DNA of 64,000 bases from Phallus indusiatus. Lineage: Eukaryota > Basidiomycota > Agaricomycetes > Phallales > Phallaceae. The stretch covers positions 310,001-374,000 of the forward strand of contig JAQFWX010000025.1 in assembly GCA_027605045.1 (NCBI GenBank), given 5' to 3'. This document shows, in pieces, positions 1-9,866 of this stretch (positions are counted from its first letter, which is position 1; every line of letters begins with the position of its first letter). Position numbers and translations under genes: made by a program. A model generated the notes under the pieces. The model did no database searches, had not been told where the DNA came from, and was given only the letters and a program-made list of their open reading frames with translations.

Positions 1-325
1 GGTCCGAATCATTATGTATTTTAATTTTAATAGAATTCGCAGCAGCATTAAAAACACTTGAAAAAGAATAATAAGAACTCGGTAGTTTGTGTTCTCCAAG
101 ACACTTACTGGTCCCAAAACGGGAAGGCTTCGTCTCTATCTTTGCCTACTCCAGCGAGAGTGCGTTTTTGGGGAATTGCCAGCGGTTTTATCATTCCACC
201 TTTGCGCAGACCGTTTCCTGTACCCTGCCATCCCAGCGACGACAAGTACGCTGCAGAGTCGAGAGGCATAGTACTCGGATAGATTAGGCGCCGCCGGGAT
301 CTGTCCCTGCTATATTCCTCGAAAC
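1..325. other. upstream region without a recognisable gene
   Basis: No convincing coding region is seen here. The overlapping short frames have no consistent codon pattern. The stretch is probably the promoter and 5' untranslated leader of the gene that starts at 326. Confidence 0.5.
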
Positions 326-1526
326 ATGACGACCAAAACGGCCGCGAACTTGATTGTTCGGACTGTTTGCAGAGGGAAGGGCCTCTATTCGTCGTCTTCA
401 ACAGTGCAGAGACGCTGTTTGTCGAGGTCGTTTATCCGAAAAGAGGTCTCCGAGGCTAAGGCCACACCGCCAAAAAGAATCCCTCTTGTGCACGAATGGG
501 ATGGAATTCTTATAACTCGTGAGTCTGAGTTGATTTACTAGTCTATATATAAACGATTTTACTGTCACTCTTGCAGCTGTGAAAGGAAAGAAAAATCGAT
601 CCAGACTCGACCCAACACAACCCATTCGAAGCGGGTCTGAATTTCAGGAAAACACGCTTTCCCGAGACTTAGCTGAACAGCGAATTCAAAAATACAAAAA
701 GTCAAATAATTCAGCTAACCAGAGAACCTTTGCGGAGAACAAAGCGGAAGAACATGCTGAAACGGAAGATGCAGTCGGGGCCAGTGTAGATGTGCCGGTA
801 GACATGGGTCCTCTTATAAGGCGTACTCAAAAGCCAAATCGAACGTCAATGTCTCGAAATATTGATGCAGCAGATGCAGCTTTACAGAGCTTCGGAGGGA
901 CAGGACGACCAGCCCGGCTGCACCAGCGGGGTCAACAATCTATGAGTAAAAAGGGCACAAAGTTTGCGAATTCTACCCATCCCAGCGGGACTCAAGGCTC
1001 ATCCACACCAAAGTTTTCTCGTAGGCGCAGGCGAGATATTGGTGATGAAGCGGAAGCTGCCCTCCAAAACGTTTCTTTCAGCAGTATCTCTTCTCCGCGC
1101 TCTGCATCGTCGCGATCTCAAGTAGCCTTGATGAAGGTTTTCGACGGCGACAACTTTGCCGTATCAACCCCACTCAAATTACAATCACCCGATCCGGATA
1201 TTGTCACGTTTACGAAAAACAAGGCTCAAGGTCCATCCGAGTCATTGACAGTACTTGACCCACAAATTGATCTCGATGCCGATGTTGATGCTCAAGTCAA
1301 ACATTACGAAGGCAGTTATGATAGGCATTTTAGACCGGAAAACTGGAAAGCTGTTGACAAACTGAAGCCGGGGAAGATTTCGTCACCACTTGAATATGCG
1401 TCGTTGACTATAGCTCGTAATACCAGTCTGGGCATTAAGAAGAAGAAACAAAGCGTAAACATCCTTGAACGTGTCTTGCAGCGGGTTCCTTCGTCTGCTC
1501 CTAATAAGCAGCAGCCTGCATTATGA
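326..1526 (+). CDS. probable mitochondrial protein of unknown function
   Basis: Two exons, 326-518 and 577-1526, joined across a 58 bp GTGAGT...GCAG intron, give 380 residues. The first 50 residues are rich in Arg, Ser and Thr with almost no acidic residues, as in a mitochondrial targeting peptide. The middle is low-complexity and charged, with an Arg-rich patch SRRRRRD near residue 210. The C-terminal part (YDRHFRPENW, then a Lys-rich KKKKQ segment) looks more structured. I do not recognise a family. The ATG at 326 was chosen because it is in frame with the exon and opens the basic leader. The gene ends 93 bp from the stop of the convergent MPP alpha gene. Mitochondrial location is an inference from the leader only. 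Confidence 0.7.
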
Positions 1527-1619
1527 TATTCTAGCATGCGCTAAAATTTTGTATACAATCAAGTAGATTCGAAAAAAAAGCAGCAAGCGTAATATATCAT
1601 GATATATTAATCCAAAATT

Positions 1620-3434
1620 TCACTCCCCTACACCATATTTTCTTAATATACCTTTCCAGTCGTGAACGTCTTCATTGCCCATCGTTACGACTGTTGCTTT
1701 TTTACCTGGTGAGCCACGCCTTCCTGGCCCGAATACACGAGCAGCAACGCGTCGTAAATCAGTTGGTGTAACGAGGTCGATAAAATCGCACATTTCCGTC
1801 ACAGGTATTTTGCGGTTATGAACTAGGACCTACACAAAGAAAAATGATAAGGGGTCGATAGCTGTCCATCTTGAGTCTTACAACACCCACCTGTCGTCCA
1901 AGATCCTCAACTTCAACGGTCCGACTCTCTAGCGACATCATGAGACTGCTTTTGAGTTGATTTTTAGCACGATTCAACTCGACATGCGGAACGTCTTGAT
2001 ATAACAGTAGACTAAGCTGATGAGCAAGGTGAGGAAGGATTTGAGAAGGAGTGCTTCCACCCGAGTAATAGCCTTGGCTTTGATTGCCTGATTTCGCTGG
2101 TGTCGATGGAAGGAATGAAGCGAAGAGTCCGAAAAGGGAAGTGTCGGTATATATATGGTGGAATGAAGCGCAATGATCCACTTGAGGGTGGTAGTTTAAG
2201 ATATGAGTGTAGAGTCGAGAATACATGCCTTTACCGGGCCCACCTGAGAATATAAAAACAAGGCAATTACCATCATGAATATCAAAAGGAGACGAACAAA
2301 CTCATACCGGCTGAGAAACTACCTCCACCGCCTAGTAAAACTTGCATAACAGCAACCGCATACACATCAGGATCATGGATGCCCACACTCTCAAACGCGA
2401 CATAAAGGTGATTAAACTCCAAATCATCCCTATAAACAAAATGGTGTCCACCAACGTATTGCGTTGGGAGAACGATCTCGGCAGAAGAGTCTGGTACTTG
2501 AGGTGAAGTGAACGGTAGATATGATGACGCAGCGCGTGAAAGAGTTTTGTATAGTGACCCCGCCGAAGTGGGTGGCGGTACAAGATGAGGTAGAGTAGTG
2601 GATTTGGTGTTTCTATTTGATTGTGTTGTCCGACAAGGGACTGATGTTGATGTTGTGTTGGTGATATTCGAGAGAGCTGTTGGTTTAAGATGCGACATAT
2701 ATTTATCTGTCCACTCGACAAGTTCTTCATGCAACATTCCGGCACCTGCGACAACCATCCTCTCCGGCTTGTACCACTGAGCCATATACCGCCGAATCGT
2801 ATCTCCTTTCACAACGTCTATTCGATGCTCTGGGCATAAAAGAGGATTCCCCAAACCCTTTGACCCAAATGCAACTTCATGGACTATTTCCGGAAGAATA
2901 ATCTCGGGCTTTGTATTGATCTCGCGGATTTCATACCTCGCGGCCTCGCGCTGTAATTCGACTTCTTCTGGAGTGAACTGGGGGTCCAGTGCCGCCTCTG
3001 TTAACAGCTTTAACGCATTTTCTGTTGAGTTGAGGAAGTTAGATGACTGGTAAATGACGTTTTCGCGAGCTGAGGAGCAAAATATTTGGCCACCAAGAGA
3101 ATGAATGGCCTGTGTCATTTCTTCCTCGGTTTTCCGCTTTGTTGACTGCCCAGGATAATCAGCAAAAGAAAATTATCTCGGGTCATATAAATGGAATGTA
3201 TTACTTTGAAAGCCATTCTGTCCACGAAATGACAGACACCAAGCGTGGAAGCAGACTCATATCGAGTACCGGCATCGACATACAACCCTACTGAAGCAAA
3301 GTGGCCTGGAGTGGTTTCTGTTGCAACTCGGATATTGTTGGGCAAGGTGGTTATTTTGAGAGTGGGCGTTGAAGTTGCACCATGAAGAGAACGTCGGATT
3401 ATGGCATTTTTGCAAAATTAGGTCGAGGTGGCAT
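1620..3434 (-). CDS. MAS2: mitochondrial processing peptidase alpha subunit, start region frameshifted
   Basis: This is the non-catalytic partner of the matrix protease that removes presequences from imported proteins (M16 family). Exons read 3434-3205, 3145-2308, 2243-1891 and 1829-1620, with introns of 59, 64 and 61 bp. The glycine-rich substrate loop GGGGSFSAGGPGKGMYSRL is intact and spans an intron. Where the beta subunit carries HxxEH, this protein has CHFVDRM, so it lacks the zinc site, as expected for alpha. A low-complexity insert of about 60 residues (around 2500-2700) follows the first domain. The first exon is odd: the conserved frame has no ATG, because a stop lies just upstream. 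An ATG at 3434 opens a basic leader in another frame, and one missing base in the T5 run at 3407-3411 would join the two. The exon is 230 nt long, one short of a whole number of codons. Confidence 0.9.
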
Positions 3435-3642
3435 GAAGAAGTACGTAGGATGGAATGAACGGCATCTTAGCTAAGCGGCATATACGACTCAGTAGAACAG
3501 GTAAAACTTTATTCTCATCTCAATTCAATATCTGTTTCATTTACACATTTGAACGACAATTTCAAAGTGGTACAGGAAAGAGGAATACATGTATCGTCAA
3601 GAGTAACTCGAGAGAGAGAGAAAGGAGATTCAGAGCCTTAGG

Positions 3643-4277
3643 CTATTTAAAAGATAATGACGGTAAGATGTATCCGACTACGCCTTCGTAAGTAAAGCCT
3701 GAAAGCACGACAGCCGAAAGATCGTTTTCGGAAAGAGTGAAAAAATGACGACCGGTCTGCTCGTGCTTGAAACGTAACAGAGGTACAGAACCGCACATTG
3801 AATCCGGTAAAACGTATCCAATAAATTCTTGCAGTTCGTATCCCGCTTGTTCAAAAGAGTGTCTCTCCGATGCTTCAGACGTATAAAAATGATCGGTGAA
3901 ATCCTGATTGAACAATCTGAATAGTGGTAGGAGGCCTGTCTCGTACGCGGCAAGGACGGATCCGACTATTCCATCGCCTTCGAAACCAGGAACTTGCAGT
4001 TGACTTTCTAGGAAGCTGACGCTAGTAGTGAATACATTATCTTCAGATTGCAAATTGAATGCACGGTAGAGTGGAATGGGGAGGCTATGAAATTCGCAAT
4101 TGGAAATGTCGTCAGTCTACAATAGAGGCACAAAGTTAGCGTTGAAATTGAATGGAAAATGGCTTCATGCCACAAGCGAAGTAAACACACTTTACGCTTA
4201 TACGACGTCCATGGCATTCCTAGGACGAAGGTCAAGTTGACGGCGACGAAGAATGATAAAAGGCGGGGGATTTGCAT
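3643..4277 (-). CDS. small secreted protein with DUF5648-type repeats
   Basis: Exons 4277-4191 and 4116-3643 give 186 residues in phase 0. The N-terminus is a clear signal peptide: MQIPRLLSFFVAVNLTFVLG, a short basic start followed by a hydrophobic core. The mature part has about three related units of the form P-L-Y/F-R-x-F-N ... D-H-F-Y-T ... G-Y ... G-Y-V/I-L-P, with DHFYTS, GRHFFTL, GYVLP and GYILP visible. This pattern is known from DUF5648 proteins, which are common in fungi and bacteria and often secreted; their function is not established. It ends 208 bp from the MPP alpha start. An extracellular location is well supported, but the role is unknown. Confidence 0.75.
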
Positions 4278-5060
4278 CGAGTGAATGAGTTAGGACGGTT
4301 TGGCACTCCACAATGCAGGAACGTCCTGTCTTTTGGGGCTTGATATATGCAATAGCTGTTTATTTCTACAGGAAAATCAATACTTGATACGGACTGCATA
4401 TTCAGATCGTGCATACTTCATGCCTCGAGGAGATAAAGACTTGCATTCCCTCTTGTTAGTCGATTTCCTATGGGCCGATATATCCAGTCAAAATTAGAAC
4501 AAACTGCAGAAATTGAAATTGTTCGTCGTTCGATGCGTTATTTACGGGATAAAGACTGAACCGAGTTTGGGTATACAAAAGATTGGAAATAGCTGAAGCT
4601 ATCCATTCGACAAAAATGAGCTGAGACGTGTTGACGGCATAAGCGGTAAATTGTTGAGAGCAGAGTTACGTTTCCCAAATTGATCAAGAGTGCCAGTTTG
4701 TCCTAAATTTCTAAATCTGCGTTTGGTACACGACTCGTTTTTTGTAGATACTGCAGTTGACAGTCCGGTGCTGACGTGTGACGTGCCTACGCGTCGAAGT
4801 AGTACAGGTTCAAGAAAAACCCTCATGCAGATAGGACATCTCTTGCACTTCTCTGCTTAAGTGTCTACACCACATACAAAGCCCAACCACAAGGAAACAG
4901 ATTGCGATTTTTCTAGTTTACGGATAATCAACTAATAGTACAAGCCAGCTAGTAGTCTGTAGTCTTACAACAAAGAGAAAGGAGAGCGAACAGATGATAA
5001 ATAAGAAGAAAAACATTACTAAAATTTTATTCACCAGGCCCCAAACATGATCTCCAAGTG
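4278..5060. other. intergenic, no gene seen
   Basis: Both strands hold only short frames without splice-linked continuation or recognisable motifs. The right end should include the 3' untranslated region of the forkhead gene, and the left end the promoter of the DUF5648 gene. Confidence 0.5.
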
Positions 5061-6435
5061 TTAGCTTATAAGATCTGTTTCACCCTCAGCGTCGCCTTCT
5101 GCGTCCACGTCCTGATCACTTCTGACGATAACGACACTGGCTTCACCAGTTTCTGTTAACACTTTCACCTTCTCGTCCAATAGCGCTCGATCTTGTTCAA
5201 GTTCTTGGTACTTTCGCTCTAGGTCCATACGCTCGAGGAGTTCCGACTGTAGTTTGACATTCATCATGTCCATCTCGACACGGCACTTTCGAATTTCCTC
5301 TTCAGCAGCTGCAAGCTGTTCGGCGAGTTTCGAGGCTTGTTGGGAGGCAAGGGCATATTGATTTTTTGTCTCATCCAACTCTTGACGAAGCCCCATGATA
5401 GTGACCTTGGCATCGTCGGGTCCCGCTAGAGCGGGGTCAAGCGATGGGTCTATTAGTGAGCCATCATCCAAGTCATGCTTATTCGGGCCGACAGCAAAGC
5501 CAGGATGCAGACTCTGAGGTGGACCTTGCATAAAATGATGACCACCAGGAACTGTGTGTGGATGGGCATGTGGATGTGAATGTGGATGAGGGGGAAAGCC
5601 GATTGATGGATCGAAATGGTGAGGTGGTGGCGGTGGTATAGGACCCGTCGGACCTTCTGGCGGATGATGAGCATGCTGTTGCACTTGTTGCTGTTGTTGT
5701 TGTTGCTGTTGTTCCGCTATCGCATTTTCCATGGCTTGTTCTTTCGCCTGCCGATTTTTCCGCTTGCGAGGACGCTTAGCTCCATGTGCGGTAACATTCA
5801 CAGTCCAATATGACCCTATGCCCGGATCGGTGAGAGGCCTTGGGACTTTTTCAAATAGCTTGTTCAAGGAGAGGTTATGCCTAATTGAGTCCTTTGAAAA
5901 AATAAATGATGATTTAGACAGATTTTCCTTGATGGGTAAGTGATGAACCATACCTTCCAGTTGACCTCGGTTGTTCTGAAATAGGGAAATTTGTGCTCAA
6001 TGGCCTTGTAGATCTCTCTGATGGTAAGTCTTTGTTTGGGCGAGCCCAGGATGGCGGACCTGACGATGACCGGGAGAATATGATTTGGTTTCTCATTTGT
6101 ATCGGGAAGACAATCTAGAGAATTTGGACATCCTGGGTGATCTGGATGATGGTGAGTATTGACAGTGGTGGCGGTTGTGTAATATTGATGGGGATGAGCG
6201 TTGACAGGGACTTGTGAAGACAGACCGAGACCTGGATGTGTGTTTGGATGGATGATGGCCTCTGCATTGCTATATCATTTTGTACACATAGAACCATATG
6301 AGCACATAGGACCACTTTCGAAGACTGAACGAGATGTGAAAAATGAGACGAAACTCACTGCTGAGGCTGTTGGCCATCGATTGGGATTGGAGTCTCCATC
6401 GGATACTGCCGATGTCTGATGTCCATGTTCGCCAT
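5061..6435 (-). CDS. forkhead-domain transcription factor
   Basis: Exons 6435-6359, 6269-5954 and 5891-5061 (introns 89 and 62 bp) give 407 residues. The forkhead domain covers about residues 84-170. It shows [20 protein letters not shown], then FPYFR, then the recognition helix with [17 protein letters not shown] and the wing GSYWTVN. An intron splits the domain just before the recognition helix. After it come a basic patch [10 protein letters not shown], nine glutamines (about 192-200), a Pro/His-rich stretch and a Leu/Glu/Lys coiled coil at about 290-382, which suggests dimerisation. The start at 6435 is the first ATG of the open frame; a second ATG lies nine bases on. The DNA-binding role follows from the domain. 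Targets and orthology to named fungal forkheads cannot be settled here. Confidence 0.9.
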
Positions 6436-6728
6436 TGCGGACAGTGATTGCACTCGAGGACGAGATCGCTGTTGGTCGGGTGGTCGTATGTGGACGCGTT
6501 GCGGGTAGCAGTGGGTCAGACAGGGGGTTGTTCTTTTCTTTCCTGTCACACTCCTGTCACAGCGTTACAGTTCTTGGGATTTGACTATACTAATAACAAC
6601 CGGGACAAATACATTTTGGTGGGTGAAGAGAAAAACGAGAAAACGAGAAAAAAAGAAAAATAACGTAACGAGAATTAACTGTCTCTGTAAAACATTCGTA
6701 AAATAAAAGAAACTGGGCACTTTTCAGG

Positions 6729-8939
6729 CTATCCTTGCTCCTGTTGTATTAGTCGCTGCCGTTGTCGTTCAGCATAGAGTTCCTCCAACTCCTCCTGTGT
6801 GATAAGCCAGTCAGGTAGCACATACGTTGGCGTGACCTCCTCGACTTCTGGTGGAACACGGAATCCAAAGGCCGTCAAAGATCGCCCAGTTTGTCGTGCC
6901 ATCGGTTGCGCTGCTTTTCTCGCAGCTATTTGAAGCAAGACAGACTGAGTATACGCCGGTAACTCTGGTGTGCTGCGAGGTACTGATTCTATTCGCGGTC
7001 GTTTCCTAGGTGGTGGCACACTGCTCCAGGCGTCGATAGGATCAGGCGAGCCTTCCGATGCTGTCTCGAGCATTGTGAACTGCGCAGCAGCTGAAGATGT
7101 CGAGGCTACTGGCGCCGTGGAAGTCACTGGTGTGGTCTCAGGCGTTGGAATAGATGCTGGTTCGATTACAGGAGCTACAGCAGCCGCAGCCGCGAACCGC
7201 CCTCTGCGTGTTGGCAGCCCAGCAGTCTTCCTTAGTTCATTAGGAACAACAGTCGCTTGCAGCGCAACAGTAACAGCTTGAGTCCGTGGTTCAGCAGGTG
7301 TCGTCGGCCGCCTTGGTTTGATCTCTCTTTCCTCTTCATGCTCTTCTGTCTCTTCCTCCACTTCCTTTCCACGTTCTGGGCGTGTTTTTTCCGGTGGAAT
7401 TGGGGGCTGGGATATAGCCCGTGCCCCTGAAACGGATTCCTCCTCACTATCACCCTCTTCACCCGCAGTAGCCGTTCCAGCTCTAGCACTCTCACTCTTT
7501 CCGCGTCGCTTATCTCCCTTTTTGTGTATGATTTTCTTCGGTTCCGGCGGTAGCAAGATCGCATACCGCGATTCCAAACCGATAGCGGTATCCAGCATCT
7601 CCTTTCGTCGCGCTTCACCACCAGGTCCAAACGCACTGACATCCATCCCTTTGAGTTGTTCAATACGCTCCTTTAATTTATACTGCTCATGAGTGAGCTT
7701 TTCTTTCTCCCGTCGTCGCTGTCGCTTTTCGAATGCCTCGTATTTCTTATGACGATTGATGTAAGCCATATCCGAGGTCTCGTAACTTTCCTGGTAGGAG
7801 TGGTTCCACATAACACCGTCAGAGGAATGAATGCAATTAAGCAAACAACAACTTACTTCCTCTTGTCGAGCACGCAATCGTCCACCTACAGCATCATCTG
7901 GCAGAGGCCAGTACTCGGGTACTTGGATAGCCTTTTGAGCAAGATACGCGGCTTTAACTTCAGGTTTGTCAAAATAACTAGTCGAAGCAGCAGTAGAAGA
8001 TTCTCCTCCTTCCGGTCCAGGCAACGATGGAATTAAATGCACATTTGTGCTTAAATAGAATTTTTGAGCGGGTGGTACAACGGGTCTGGACTCCTCTGAT
8101 AGGAATGAGAATCAATGATAAGATCTCTAAAGCAAACTAAATGAAACAAACTTACTAGCCCGTTTCTCCGTGTCTAGAATAAGCAAGTCGATATGACAAG
8201 TTCCTACACCTGGTCCTCCTCTTCGTTGTCGGGTGGGCAAAACACGCTTCGGAGCCGGTGGAGGAGGTGCCGTTTGAGGCTGCAAAGTTCGAGATTGTGT
8301 TCGTTGTTCAGAAGACGTTTGAGATACACTGGAAACGACAGGAGGTGTTGTCTCTGCTGGTTGAGGTGCTTGCGGTGCCTGCGTGTTTGAGACAGTTTTC
8401 TTATTTCGTCGTCTAGGAGGCAGTGCTTGTAGGTAAGGATTCGGATGTCGCGCTCGTTTGGCTGGAAGTTGATCTGGCTGCGAGAGCACGCTTTGAGCAA
8501 AAAGAGGTGTGGGCATGGGGGGTGGTGCTGGTGGATCGACGGTTTCAATGTCGACGTCGACATCTGCGCCATTAGTATCATTGCCATTTGTGGTTGTGTT
8601 TCCATTTTGATGAGTTATATGTTGTACATCATCAACCTTGCCGTTCTCGCCTTCTTCCTTGCTGGTGTCCATTGCATCGGATTTAGGATCGAAGCCATTC
8701 CCTTCAAGTATCGCAGGAGCGGGAATATCAAGATGTTTTTCGACGCAAGGCACTCCATCTTCACCATTCGTCATTATCACATTCTCTTCATCCTTGCTGA
8801 CGTCTTTATTTCGCAGCCGTTTGCCTCGGCCGCGTTTTGGGTTTTGTGGGGGAGGTGATATTGCAGCTGCTTGCCCCGGTACTGCGTCGGGATTAGCATT
8901 CGCAATATCGCCGTTTTTCTCCAGATTAGTGAGTTCCAT
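6729..8939 (-). CDS. chromatin-associated protein with SAS4-like helical region
   Basis: Exons 8939-8156, 8095-7857 and 7790-6729 (introns 60 and 66 bp) give 694 residues. The 66 bp intron is a multiple of three and free of stops, so an unspliced reading also stays open; GTAAGT and TACCAG ends support splicing. The first 260 residues are disordered, Pro/Gln-rich, with basic clusters such as KRGRGKRLR. A conserved stretch follows (FYLSTNVHLIPSLPG). Then comes a long charged helix at about 350-390, YINRHKKYEAFEKRQRRREK and onward, which resembles the SAS4 region of fungal MYST-type acetyltransferase complexes. The C-terminal half is again disordered. The SAS4 assignment is by eye and moderate. 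A nuclear protein with a coiled helix is safer. Confidence 0.7.
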
Positions 8940-9866
8940 GTGTATGTATACGGATTATCTTGAATATGAAAGAATAATCGCGTCAAATCAGCAGTACGTT
9001 TTAAAAGTAAATTGGCGGAATTAGAGGGCGGGGGATAGAGGCAGTGAAAAGGTCCTCGGCCACGGTTTATGGAGTGAACAAGTTGATTTGTGTCTGAATA
9101 GCGCCTTGGGCCTATCGCGAGATTAGCTCAAGTATGCCGGTGAAGCAAGATCTGGGAGCTGATAGTAATTAAGTTGGCAATGAAACAGACACAGATTAAG
9201 AACAGGGAGGGAGCTGGTGAACCAAACAAGTGGGTTAATAACTAGAAAGTTGGTCAGGCAAATCGTTATCTGGATACCAAAGAATAAAGTACCTCCTCGT
9301 TAATTCGGCAAACGCGAAAAGTAAATGCGAAATATGTATTGCACAGAGGGTTGTTAAACCAACAGTTGCGGATGCACGAGAGTCAAAAAAGCACGTCCAG
9401 GTCGAAAGGTAGTGTTAATAATAGGTGGTTCCAGCTCTTCCGAAACCAGATTGGTTACAAGAACTGTGAGTTGAGACCGATATGCGGTCGAGTTTAAAGT
9501 GACACCTCCGGGCGATTAGTGTGTCTCAAAATCAGTGAGATAACAGGGGGTTTTGCCTTTCGTGGTTCGTGATTTTCCCTAGTAATCTGGCGGGGCTCGT
9601 AGTCGTTCAGCTGAAAGAAAAAATGACTTCGAGCTTCGTGAAAGTTATGAACACTTTCTTGTCCTTACAAACGGACGGTGCTGCTGCAGAGCGCTGAGTT
9701 CCAGGTCCACCTTTTCCCACCACGGATGTGTCCTTAGACGTGTGACTAAGCGCTCACCGCTACAAAAACAAAAAAAATAGTTTGGAAAAAAATTGAATGC
9801 AAATTTGTATGTATATTACGTCTAAAAGTACAACACAGAAATAAAATCAATAAACATGACTATTTT
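8940..9866. other. intergenic, no gene seen
   Basis: This is the promoter side of the SAS4-like gene and the 3' side of the multi-pass membrane protein gene. No coding pattern, tRNA or notable repeat was found. Confidence 0.5.
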
